Shown here one piece after another: positions 53,469-63,042 of a DNA stretch of 64,000 bases. The position numbers and the translations under genes are program-made. The stretch is taken from assembly GCA_037176845.1 (NCBI GenBank), contig JAYKXP010000141.1:1-64000 (forward strand), given 5' to 3'. This DNA is from Paramarasmius palmivorus (lineage: Eukaryota > Basidiomycota > Agaricomycetes > Agaricales > Marasmiaceae). Under the pieces are notes generated by a model. That model saw nothing but the letters and a program-made list of their open reading frames with translations, was not told the DNA's origin and did no database searches. The first letter of the stretch is position 1, and the number at the start of each line of letters is the position of its first letter.

Positions 53469-55070
53469 TTACTTGCTTTCATTCGGAACAGGGAGTGGGG
53501 CCCACTTGAGACCACTCTTCGCAAGCTTCTCTATCCTGCTCCTGAATCCTTCCAAAACATCCGGAGCACATTCCGGTAGTGCTCCGAACCTAAGATCCCA
53601 CTTCCATCGTGGAACTGGTACCCTAGCCCTGTAATCCTTCAACGCCCCAATACGTGCTTCTAACTTGCCGAGGAGAACATCTACGGTCTCTGGATCGAGA
53701 GTAGACCATCGTTCGGAGGCGATGACATAGGACAATTTGGGAGAAGGAATAGGTGTTTGGTACGAACTGACTGGAGACAGTACATCCAAAAGCTGGCACA
53801 CAAATGCCCCTGGATGCATATTCTTGCGAGATGGATCTGCTACCACCACTTCAAAATGTGATAGCTCTGGACACGAGGTTAGGAAGTTGCGAAGGTCGAC
53901 GTCTGTCACATTGTAGCGGCCAGAACGTATTTCCATTGTGAATTCTTCGAGATGGCACCCCGAACGACGGACGAGGTCTGTGACAAGTTCGAGAGATCGA
54001 GAGTCGTTGTACGATGAAATCCGGAAAGAAGATAATGAAGGTAGAACAAACTGCGGAAGATTAAATGCAGGTTTGTCTGCGTGGCGACAATAAGCGATCT
54101 CAAGTCGGCGCAAAGATGGAATTTCGACGAGATCTTCCATCTCGTGGCGGCTGGGAGAGAATAGATGAAGCGTTAGGGAATGGAGATTATTGCAAATCTC
54201 AAGCGGCACAGGCTCAAGAGGCCAAGGATCGGTGCAGACAATCTTCAGCACCCTCAGCTGGTGGCACGGGAGTATACGATATTCCGGAAAAGCGTGGTAT
54301 ATCGTCATGTCAGAGAGCTTGGGTACTATATCGTTACGGAGAGAATCCGCGAGCCATTTTGGGATACGGGACTCAGGAGGATAGTCCACGTCTCCTCTAA
54401 GGTCAAATCCTGCAATGCGCGGAATGTGTGGGGCGAGCAGTCGTGGTATTGGATTGATTTGGCCGTCCTGGAGGTAACCTGCGCAATGGAAGTTTACCAG
54501 GTGCAATGGATGGTCCCTTGACTTGGTAAGGTAATGAATCAACAACGATTGGATTTGGTCGATTTGGTCCCCATTGATACGTCCATATGGTAGCCGGAGT
54601 CGTATGAGAGACCATAGTGACGGAGAGGCGTTGATTACCACTCTCCAATGATGGGAAACGTGCGTGAATGCAAGAACTGGTGCGGATATCGGCCGAAGTC
54701 CCACGTCCAGAGCGAATGTACCAGACTCTGGTGTAAAGACAAATGCGAGGATATTCACGAGGATCTCCACCGGTAGTCTGCGAATTGGGGAAAACCAGCT
54801 TCGATGACGCTCGATACGTTCGACCAAGTCCACTCGATGTGCTTCCAGCTTTGCCAGAGCATCGTTCAAACGGGCAATCTCCTTTTCGCACTTCGCCAGC
54901 TCAAGGCTTTCTGCCTCAATGTACGAGCGTGCTTGTTGCATGTTTGTACTATGGGATGGGAGCTGGTTTGACCTCAATAGATCGTTCAAATCGTTGGCGG
55001 TCGGAAATTGCGGGATGTCCTTTGGCAAGAAGCTGTACTGACAGTTGTCGCAGAGTACGATCTTCTCCAT
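53469..55070 (-). CDS. F-box-like protein (CNNC family), intact
   Basis: Intact single-exon gene of 533 residues. Starts MEKIVLCDNCQYSFLPKDIP; acidic coiled coil RSYIEAESLELAKCEKEIAR (about 47-90); F-box-like SWFSPIRRLPVEILVNILAF; LTHVSHHWRVVINASPSLWS-type signature (here FTHVSHHWRV). The middle contains LLAPHIPRIAGFDLRG and SGCHLEEFTMEIRSGRYNVT. The C-terminal block VPVPRWKWDLRFGALPECAP is followed by LAKSGLKWAPLPVPNESK. It is the closest relative of the gene at 45630-47244 and is the best intact reference for the right half of the array. 5'-UTR intron at 55086-55140. Presumed SCF substrate adaptor. Confidence 0.85.
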   Translation of the reverse strand: MEKIVLCDNCQYSFLPKDIPQFPTANDLNDLLRSNQLPSHSTNMQQARSYIEAESLELAKCEKEIARLNDALAKLEAHRVDLVERIERHRSWFSPIRRLPVEILVNILAFVFTPESGTFALDVGLRPISAPVLAFTHVSHHWRVVINASPSLWSLIRLRLPYGRINGDQIDQIQSLLIHYLTKSRDHPLHLVNFHCAGYLQDGQINPIPRLLAPHIPRIAGFDLRGDVDYPPESRIPKWLADSLRNDIVPKLSDMTIYHAFPEYRILPCHQLRVLKIVCTDPWPLEPVPLEICNNLHSLTLHLFSPSRHEMEDLVEIPSLRRLEIAYCRHADKPAFNLPQFVLPSLSSFRISSYNDSRSLELVTDLVRRSGCHLEEFTMEIRSGRYNVTDVDLRNFLTSCPELSHFEVVVADPSRKNMHPGAFVCQLLDVLSPVSSYQTPIPSPKLSYVIASERWSTLDPETVDVLLGKLEARIGALKDYRARVPVPRWKWDLRFGALPECAPDVLEGFRSRIEKLAKSGLKWAPLPVPNESK

Positions 55071-55140
55071 ATTCCTGGATTAACGCTAGAAAATACGTAT
55101 TTGAGTTCAATAGGACAGACTCAGTGACCAGGTTACTCAC

Positions 55141-55615
55141 TGCGATGTGGCGGAGACGGGGAATGATGAAGGTAAGGTGCAAGGTGCGGAGTAAGTAGGG
55201 CATCGGCGCTCTTCCTGCAACCATCACCATGCCAGAATTCTATCGCCAGCTTACAGCCATTCTATCAACTCGAACCAATGCTTCAACATAGCTCTTCCTC
55301 ATTGAACTGCAGTGTTTTCACCAACGGAGAATACAACTCGTAAACATCAAACATCCTCAAGATTACGCGTACCTCAATGTCGACGTTTCGTCCCAACCAA
55401 GACAAGCTTTTCTACAACCCCTTGCTGTCCAAACCCTTCGCAAAGTCTCCAAAGACGGCGTAGGTGAGTTGCCTTTTGATATATGCCGTCCAGCTCCCGC
55501 TCAATTCTCCTCAGCAATGGTTATTCAAGCTTTGGAATACATACGGAAGAAGATGAGGGAATTCGTTGAAAGTGCGTCAGTTTCATTAGCTTTTTTGGTC
55601 TGTAACTTACTCGAT
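55141..55615 (+). other. unresolved, coding-like fragment
   Basis: A plus-strand stretch ending at a good donor (GTGAGT near 55463) reads HPQDYAYLNVDVSSQPRQAF and LQPLAVQTLRKVSKDGV. A second open stretch (55515-55575) reads MVIQALEYIRKKMREFVES. These may be 5' exons of the relic at 55616-55800, but I cannot connect them or name a family. Confidence 0.3.
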
Positions 55616-55800
55616 TTTCGCTCCATCCAGCCATTGGCCGTTTGCGAAATGTCCAGGAGCTTCAAGAGGCAGAGTTTCCGGTGGGAGTGGGATCTTCGAG
55701 ACGTATAGCCTGAGGCGAAGATCTACGAGTCGCGAGGTACATTTCTTCCTCTTTCTACGCCCATTCTCGCTCATTTATCTTTCTACTAGCTACCGATTGC
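55616..55800 (+). repeat. exon-intron-exon relic, copy 1
   Basis: Homologous to 58350-58565. The first exon part contains CCATTGGCCGTTTGCGAAAT.., followed by an intron-like stretch that ends TCTTTCTACTAG and a second part (CCTTGGACGAGAAGGACGAC). In this copy the frame is shifted (WPFAKCPGASR) relative to the other (WPFAHTWELQEANFPGW). Confidence 0.45.
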
Positions 55801-56486
55801 CTTGGACGAGAAGGACGACACTCCCCGCGCAAACATTCGCCATTTCTTAAGAATATATCATCGTTATCGGTTCACCCAGTCCTCGTCATGTGTGCCTATC
55901 AAACTCAAACTCAATGTTCAGTGCCCGTAGTACACCTACAACCAGGTATGAGCCAGGTCTTTACTCATCCAACCCAGACCTCTGAGCGTTTGCCAGGACG
56001 ACTTCGAGTTCACACCTGCACCGACTATCGAACCTTCGAAAGATTACAAGTTGGAGGTGTCAGTCAAGATGCGGAGCAGCAAACGCGGGGCGTAGTGGGA
56101 AGAGGAAGTACAAGATGCAAACAGACATCTTCGAGACAATAGCCTGCTGTTTTCGACGTCGACGCTGAGCACATTTCGCCACGTGCTTGGAAGGAAGAGT
56201 AGTAGATACTCGATACATATCCACCGTAGAGCCACAGCGACACTAACGCGCTATCGGTTGGAACAATAGCTGGATCTTTTGACTCGTGCTCCGAGAATGT
56301 TCTGTATTCGAGTGGTATATCAGAGAATGAGCCGAGTAGGTCCGCCATGAGCTAGAAGCCTAGATTCATTCAAAGAACTGGGGCTAGTGAGCATCGAAGA
56401 GCTTGAAGCTTTGAACATTGAACAGACATCTGAAATACAACTACAAAACGCAAAGAATGAACCCAAGTACATCTAAGCGTACCCCA
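55801..56486. other. intergenic, includes dispersed duplicate
   Basis: 56112-56215 resembles 48795-48890 (see there). No gene with family support. The right end is the 3' flank of the M2 gene. Confidence 0.35.
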
Positions 56487-57463
56487 TCACCGCACCAAAC
56501 TCCCCAAAACCACCACCACCCCAGCCAGCGAAAGCGATACCACACTTAATATCATACATATCTTCGGTAACCTCGACCGAAAACTCTCCAAGTTGCTCGA
56601 GGCAGTCCTATCCCAGGTGATACTGCCGATACAAAGCGGCACCAGGAAGAAAGTGCTAGCCGCAAAAGAGATCGAAAATTCGAGGATACGTTTAGTTATC
56701 CCCCTAGGTATGACGATAACCAGAAACTCCGATTCAGGCGACGTTTCGACGAGTGAAGTTTGTACGAGGAGGAACAGGTCAATGGTGGATACAACGATGC
56801 ATACTCCAAAAGCGAGCAGCCATTCGCTTCGAAGGTGATCTGTTTGGGCGTTAGCGTTCAGCGCGGCGTGGTAAGAAACTTGAACGGCTCACCTAAATCT
56901 ACTTTCGGGAACGTAAAGAACGTCGAAAAAAACCACCAAATACGTTCAGATCTCGCACCACTCGCCATCCAACACATCCTAGCCACTGTCAACCATGCCG
57001 CCCCAATACACATCGCGTACGATACTGGCCGTGAGATATCGTATATCGCGAGATTGGTGTAACCAAACCAAGCGGGGAGAGACATTCCAAAAAAGAACGC
57101 AGATAGAGCTACGGTTGAGGTGGTTTTAACGAGAACAGAGCGTATGTCTGCTGGCCCGGGGTTGGCACCGGTGGTCCATGTAGCGCTGCAGATTCCGAGC
57201 TGGAACGCGACTAGGAGGTATGGTATGGGTTTTTTGGTGGGAGAGTTGAGAACGCCGATGATGGAGATAATGCTGAGGAAGAGTCCTATAAAGCTCATAC
57301 GAAATGCGGAATCTGGTAAGGGGTTATTGAGGATCGATGCATCGAGGATGGAGGACTACTCACCCCGAATCGCTTGGGCTTTGGAATCATCCTTTGCCAC
57401 TAGAGGTTTAGATTCATTGACCACTACTCGCATTTTGGCGCTGGATTTGGAGAGAGATCTCAT
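56487..57463 (-). CDS. M2-family multi-pass membrane protein, intact
   Basis: Three exons with exact joins: 57463-57364 (MRSLSKSSAKMRVVVNESKP), 57312-56893 and 56839-56487, donors GTGAGTAG and GTGAGCC, acceptors ACCAG and ACAG. The 290-residue product has hydrophobic segments at MSFIGLFLSIISIIGVL, IPYLLVAFQLGICSATW, VALSAFFFGMSLPAWFGY, VSYAMCIGAAWLTVARMCW, LLAFGVCIVVSTIDLFLLV, ISFAASTFFLVPLCIG and ICMILSVVSLSLAGVVVVL, so about seven spans. No domain is recognised. It is the intact counterpart of the gene at 11886-13002, which shares its exon layout. Function unknown; the N-terminus is predicted cytoplasmic from its lysine and arginine content (inference). Confidence 0.7.
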
Positions 57464-57599
57464 GGTTGTGGTGGTTTGTGAAAGGGAGATGTTGTCTCAG
57501 ACATGGCTGCTGTCGAGCGCACGTGCCAGCGATCGGGACAGCACATTCTACAACTCTGTAAAACGACGTATCGCTAAGCCTGGATTTGGGCGTCGAACT
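57464..57599. other. spacer upstream of M2 gene
   Basis: Promoter-proximal DNA of the minus-strand M2 gene. Nothing recognised. Confidence 0.3.
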
Positions 57600-57830
57600 G
57601 AGCTAGAGGACGTGAATGAACAGTGGTACACCGAATCGTCATGGGTGTCCAGTTCAGAGTTGTTGCTTGGGCGCTTAAATTGCATGTTTGTTTTCCGCGA
57701 CGACAATCTCGGCCCCAACTCGGAATTCAAATGCTGCTCAAATTTCAAAGGCCTTAACCTCTACTACCATCATCAACTCAACTCAACATCGAATCCCGAG
57801 CAAGTTTCATGATGATTCATCCGAGTCGCA
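57600..57830 (+). pseudogene. M1-family 5' leader and start fragment
   Basis: Similar to the upstream region and first codons of the M1 genes at 39760-40903 and 41617. The leader CTCGGAATTCAAATGCTGCTC matches CTCGGATTCTAAATGCTGCTC, and ACTCAACATCGAATCCCGAG matches GCTCGACATGGAATCCCAAG, where the ATG start has become ATC. Similarity ends soon after. This is a truncated copy that kept the regulatory part and lost the gene. Confidence 0.55.
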
Positions 57831-58349
57831 GGGCCGAACCTCAAGCCATACTTACGACGAGTCTATCTGTTGTCTACACCGTGGTTCGACACAAAGGATG
57901 ATTCAGAAAACGGTGACTATGACCCCCAAGCCTTTTCTTTACACTTCTACGGATAGCTAATCACCCACACCACCACTGCTAGGCTTCTCTTCCTTGGCGT
58001 AACACATTCCAACACCTGACTAGGCCTGACTCTTACCTAGTGTCTTAACCGCATGTTCGTTCTTGCTTACAACTTCCGGGCTCTTGTGCGCTTGTTGGGT
58101 GATTTGCAGTGGATGCGTGTGCTCGTTCTGGTGCCGGCTGCTGTACTTTTCGTATGAATGAACATTTGGTGATGCAACACCGTGACTGGATAATGTGTTC
58201 GACGTGGCAGCTCTTTCTCTCGACACTCATCCTCATCTCGGTGCTCAAGGTCCTGTCCTCCTTAAGGCCCATTCGAGCTTTGTGACATGGAAAAAGGTGC
58301 GTCAGATCTCCTTAGCCCTTCTTAATCTGCCACTTGCTCGATATTCTCT
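57831..58349. other. intergenic, possible 5' exon
   Basis: A plus-strand frame near 58195-58298 (FDVAALSLDTHPHLGAQGPV) ends at a donor GTGCGT and could be an exon of the following relic. Otherwise nothing recognised. Confidence 0.3.
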
Positions 58350-58565
58350 AGACCTCCACTCCGATCAACCAATGGCCATTTGCACATACCTGGGAGCTTC
58401 AGGAAGCAAATTTCCCGGGTTGGACGTGTAACGGAGTTGATTCGGATGCGAGGATTACATATCGTACCCACTTCAAGGTATGATTCTCCATCTTTTTACT
58501 CTCATTTTCAGACGTTTATCTTTCTAGTAGCTATAGACTAAGGCACTACCCCGAGAAGATACTTT
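58350..58565 (+). repeat. exon-intron-exon relic, copy 2
   Basis: The better-preserved copy of 55616-55800. The exon reads QWPFAHTWELQEANFPGWTC and NGVDSDARITYRTHFK, then a donor GTATGA. The intron ends TCTTTCTAGTAG, and the next part reads ALPREDTLHVNIDHS. Parent protein not recognised. It may be a separate gene or an upstream part of the F-box locus that follows. Confidence 0.45.
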
Positions 58566-59065
58566 GCACGTAAACATTGACCACTCCTCTCGATTAGCCG
58601 CTGTGACGTCCGCAAAAGCTCTACGATGCGTACGATTCACTATATACGTCTGGAATTCCGTTTTATCACCGCGGTGAACGGATACTTGCCCTGACGACGA
58701 TAGTCCTCTTCTAACTGTATTGTTTTATCTCACTCAGTACGTTGGTTTTCGTTCCAGACGTGATGTACGTATGATTTCAAGAACGTACACACTGCCTCCT
58801 CACATAACTTTTCCTTCCAGTTGAGGATGAAATCATTGAAACACTGTTATGTACTTCGGAGCAGCCCGTCAATCTGACACATCCTTCCTTCCTTTCTACC
58901 TCGCAACATCGACAGGGACTACCTACTATCTCTACGCACTATCAATCTGCTCCTTACACTAGGTATGGATTAGGAAGGTCAATTTGTTTTCTTTGCTGAA
59001 GGCTTTACAGCTATCGCAGAGGTATCCCTCGTCTGGAACAGCAAAGCTTGGACTATCGCCTGTGC
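58566..59065 (+). other. possible 5' exons of following F-box locus
   Basis: Between an acceptor CTTCCAG (58820) and a donor GTATGG (58963) the plus strand reads EDEIIETLLCTSEQPVNLTH and PSFLSTSQHRQGLPTISTHY. An acceptor TTTACAG (59009) then joins in frame to YRRGIPRLEQQSLDYRLCME, which runs into the F-box frame. This suggests the gene has a longer N-terminus than its first ATG. Confidence 0.4.
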
Positions 59066-60756
59066 ATGGAGATGCCAGAAAACTACCCAAATCTCACTGG
59101 TCAGGAGAATGAGCAGCCCAACTTCGAGGAGCTCAAACCTAAAAATGTCCCATTGGCACCCATCTACAAACTCGCTCTCGACAATCTCCTCGAAATATTC
59201 GCCGCGTCATGCGACAAGAACATGCTAACTAGGGAGAGATTTTGCCCCTCACTCGCCCTTTCCGCTGTCTGTCGTACATGGCGAGATCATCATGCTCTCC
59301 ACACCTGATCTTTGGTCATCTATTGAGGTCATATACCGCTCTAGCGAATGGCCTTCAAGCATAGGTTCACCATCCGACTTTCGCGACCTCCTGATTCAAA
59401 GAGTACACCTCTTCATGGACCGATCCAAAACGACACCTCTGGATCTGAGCGTGTATATCACTGACTGGGATGTACCAGGCCCAGGCGCGCGCTGCGTTTG
59501 GAGTCTCCTGGCAGGGAATTCGGAGAGGTGGCGGAGCCTGCGTTTAGCTGTGCCTCGCGCGACATTACTCATGGATATTCCCCTTGAGGTGTCGCAGGTC
59601 GCCTTGCCTCTCTGAAATATCTGGCTCTTTCGCACCGGGGGCATCCACCAGGTCACCTACAGTGTAGGCGGTGCGGTGTCGCCCTCAATGGAATAGCAAG
59701 AGACAAAGAGGCCTCAGTACCCCGGGTGCTATCAGATGTTATCCGCCCTTTGTTCCCTTTGTTCAGCTGTCCTGGCTGTCTAAGATACGGGAAGGAGGCG
59801 ACTCTGCAACGCCTAGAGTGTAGGTGACCAAGAGATTGCCCGCGGTGTCGGTAGGGGAGAACGCAGATGTCCCGGTTACGGCGCCTTTCGGTTTACCGGT
59901 CCGGTTCTTTAGAACTTGCCCGTCACTCGATACCATTGTGCTCGAAAACGTAAACCCAGATAATCTGGTTTTTCCTTATCCACAGATCAAGTCGTTGACT
60001 CTCCGGGACAATACTGTTGGAGAGAGCTTTTTGACATTGTTTCCGACCTTGGAGGAGGTGGTCCTTTGGGACTCACGGTATCCTTTTCATCCGGCCCAAC
60101 AACGCACTAGCCTCTCCCAGATACGGAAGCTGAAGATCAAAACCTGGAAAACAGATCCAGATGACGACTTCTTCGATCCCCTTCGCGCACTCACCTTTCC
60201 CAAACTATCATCCTTACACATCTCATACTTAAACGTCATGTCGTTGGATGACAACAGCCGGAAGCCTTTCGACGAGCAAGCTCTGACGAGTTTCTTGACT
60301 CATTCGCAATGTTTCATCACCGAACTCGTTCTCGAGTGCGCTCCGATATCTGATGTGCAAACTATTAGACTGATTAAGCTCATGCCTACTCTTCGTAGCC
60401 TACACATCGAGGAGTGTCCGAGTCCGAACGGGGTGCCAAAGAACATGGTCATCACTTCGACGTTCCTCAAAGCTATCTCTGTTACGACGGAGATGGCTCC
60501 GTTGGCCCCAAGCCTCAGCGAGCTTACGCTTGTGTTACATCCATCGGCGATGGGGTTCGACTGTCAAGAGCTCGTGAAGGCTTTGAGCTCTCGACGCTTG
60601 CGCATTTCCACAACTGTGCACGGTCTATCTTCGGCGAATATCGGATTTATAGGGCCGGAAGAGGCCAATCCTTGTATCATGCAACAGCTCAGTACCGTGC
60701 GGGCTGGAGGAAAGTTTGGTGGAGGCTTGAACATGAGAATTAGATGGGTAAGGTAG
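59066..60756 (+). CDS. F-box-like protein, other subfamily, frame breaks
   Basis: Readable from MEMPENYPNLTGQENEQPNF. The F-box-like segment is LAPIYKLALDNLLEIFAASC, followed by LALSAVCRTWRD. One base must change near 59285 to continue into MLSTPDLWSSIEVIYRSSEW, and again near 59600 for LASLKYLALS. The region 59640-59830 does not read like the family and may contain an intron or insertion. From 59824 to 60756 a single frame gives leucine-rich sequence: RTCPSLDTIVLENVNPDNLV, YPQIKSLTLRDNTVGESFLT, LMPTLRSLHIEECPS, and an end GGLNMRIRWVR. It lacks the C-N-N-C and PRWKWDLRFG blocks, so it is a distant relative of most copies here. Confidence 0.5.
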
Positions 60757-61379
60757 CTTGAAAAGGAGACATCTTAGGAGGTATGGTTTAGGTTGCGCTT
60801 TCATGGGTATGGCATAGCAATGAATTGAGCTTCGAGTAGTATGCGAAACAGACTCGCCCGGCGAAGAAAGTCAAGTTTGTGTACACTATAGCTTGAGAAA
60901 TGACTTTTTCCCCTGGAAGTTTGGGATAGGATCGTTCAGTCCTTTTGTACAACCATTACAAACCGCCCAAGCACCTTCTGCTTTGGCAATAATCTACTCG
61001 GACTCTATCCACAGGTACCCTGACCAAGATTCGGCTTCACGGGTTCCTTATTCAGTTCAGCGGCCATTTCTGTTTCCCGTGTACGCCCCTTGTTATCTGG
61101 GCCACGGTTCCACCTTCACCACCATGACATCTTGCCCCCAGAAACCTCGACTCTGAGGTACAGAACCGCCGATGGAAGTAGCTGTTTGGATGTATACGCG
61201 GATACAAAGTCGGACATCTCCCACGCTGGCAGCTCGGTACGTGCTACTGATATCCCAACACGATGGCTCTAAACCGCAATCTAGACATTGACACAAACCT
61301 GGAACCTACATTGTTCAAGTTTAGGGTACAGAGAACACGAAAGACACGCAGTTAAGATACAAACCAAAACGCAGGTATG
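60757..61379. other. intergenic between convergent F-box loci
   Basis: About 620 bases of 3' flank. No gene, repeat or RNA seen. Confidence 0.4.
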
Positions 61380-62981
61380 CTAGATCCGCTCGCTTTCGCT
61401 GACGGTAACCTTCGCCCACTTGATTCTACACACTAATCCCCTTTCCGTAAGCCTCTCCAACTTCGCATTGAATGCCTCCACATCATCTTTCGTACATTCC
61501 GACAATATACCAAACGTAAGACCCCACTTTATAGGTACCTTGTTATTGTTCAGAGCTGTGACTCTCATCTCCAACATGTCCAGCAGTGCGCTGGCAGTAC
61601 CTGAATCAACGGAGGAACGTTGTTCGTGTACGCTCAGCTCTGCCAAATGGGGTGCTACGACTCTGAGGCTCTCCTGGCTAGGTGCCTGGCATAACGCCTC
61701 GAGGAGCTGATAAATCAACATCTTCGCACTACCAGGTTGCGAGCCCATATCCGAGCTATACTTAAGCCGAAGCTTAGTGAGCTCAGAACAGGATGTAAGA
61801 AACTGGTATAGTTCGGTGGTCGATGTATTCAAACAGTGATGAACCATCAACGTGAACTTTCGGAGACGACGGTACCCTGCGTTTATCAAAGGCGCGAAAG
61901 ATTTCATTTGATGGATTGAGATATTGAGAGAGACGAGCGAGGGAAATCCAAAGTGTCGAGAGATAAAAGAGAGATGGGTATCATCGTATATAGCAATATA
62001 AAGGCGGCATACTGAAGGCGCCTCAATTCGAATGTCTTTGTCGACTTGCTCCGGAGAGGTCCTAACAATGCATAATGACAAGGTGTGGAGCTGAGTGCAG
62101 AGCGGAACCAATCGAATGAGATCCTTGCAATCATGCACTTGTAGGATTTCCATCGCCGTTAGCTGGTGGTATGGGAGCCAGGACGACCCGGGGGGTCGGA
62201 TCATCTTGACGTTTGTAAGTCTCGACGCCCCCATTCGGAGAATATCCCAAACCCAATGCGGGATGTAAGGGGACCTAGACCTCAGATGTGTAGATAAGGC
62301 GGAAAGATCGAGCCTTGCGATGCGCGAAACATGTGGAGAGATCATATTGAATATCGAGGGGTTGTTGTACGTAGTAACTTGAAGTTGCCAGAACTGCAAG
62401 TCCAGTGAGTGTCCCCTCGACCTGACAAGGTAACACTCTAGAAGATACATTATCTTCGTTATAGCTAATGTGGTCGGAGCTGCTATTTCGAGCTTTATCG
62501 TCGACCACAATCGTGCAGAGCTATTGCCAATTGATCTCCAGCGATAGGAGACTTGTGTAAGTGTCAACGTGGGCGCAGCTCTCTGTGGTGAGCCTCCGGG
62601 GAAGGGTGTATCATAAAGCCTGAGGGAATGACATCCATGTTCTGCGATGCAATTCATTGCGAATATGTTCTCGAGAATTTCGTTCGGTATTCTTCGAATT
62701 GGAGAGAGCAAGCCCTGGCAATGCTCGATGCGCTTCGACACAGCGGCTCGGTGCATCTCGAGCTTTTCCAGCGCATCGCGTAATCGCGTAATCTCCTGGT
62801 TACATCGTTTCAATTCACGCTCTTCTCCTTCAATACATGAGTGTATCTGGGCTGTATCTGTAAGGGATGGATGGGGTGACCTCACTAGGTCGTTCAAGTT
62901 GCGAAGAGCAGGAAAGAGTTGTGTGGTATCCTTTGGTAGAAAGTCGTGCTGACAGTTGTCGCAGAGGAGAATGGCATCCAT
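61380..62981 (-). CDS. F-box-like protein (CNNC family), intact
   Basis: Intact 533-residue single-exon gene. N-terminus MDAILLCDNCQHDFLPKDTT; coiled coil HSCIEGEERELKRCNQEITR (about 45-85); F-box-like GLLSPIRRIPNEILENIFAM (about 91-110); LTQVSYRWRSIGNSSARLWS. The leucine-rich middle includes QLHTLSLCIVRTS and HLAELSVHEQRSSVDSGTAS. The C-terminus reads GLTFGILSECTKDDVEAFNA then RLTERGLVCRIKWAKV, the form shared with the gene at 2692-4278 rather than the PRWKWDLRFG form. These two genes, at opposite ends of the window, are a pair that also share 5' flank. 5'-UTR intron at about 62992-63042. Confidence 0.85.
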   Translation of the reverse strand: MDAILLCDNCQHDFLPKDTTQLFPALRNLNDLVRSPHPSLTDTAQIHSCIEGEERELKRCNQEITRLRDALEKLEMHRAAVSKRIEHCQGLLSPIRRIPNEILENIFAMNCIAEHGCHSLRLYDTPFPGGSPQRAAPTLTLTQVSYRWRSIGNSSARLWSTIKLEIAAPTTLAITKIMYLLECYLVRSRGHSLDLQFWQLQVTTYNNPSIFNMISPHVSRIARLDLSALSTHLRSRSPYIPHWVWDILRMGASRLTNVKMIRPPGSSWLPYHQLTAMEILQVHDCKDLIRLVPLCTQLHTLSLCIVRTSPEQVDKDIRIEAPSVCRLYIAIYDDTHLSFISRHFGFPSLVSLNISIHQMKSFAPLINAGYRRLRKFTLMVHHCLNTSTTELYQFLTSCSELTKLRLKYSSDMGSQPGSAKMLIYQLLEALCQAPSQESLRVVAPHLAELSVHEQRSSVDSGTASALLDMLEMRVTALNNNKVPIKWGLTFGILSECTKDDVEAFNAKLERLTERGLVCRIKWAKVTVSESERI

Positions 62982-63042
62982 GCTGTAGTGCTATTTGAGA
63001 GCATTGGTGAGGAAGAGAAGAGGGAGTTTAGGTACCACTCAC

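Noticed and set aside
57120..57812. Long plus-strand open frame of about 230 codons
   Set aside because: It is antisense to the intact M2 gene (56487-57463), begins on its reverse complement and has no motif. The minus-strand exons have exact splice joins and seven hydrophobic segments.
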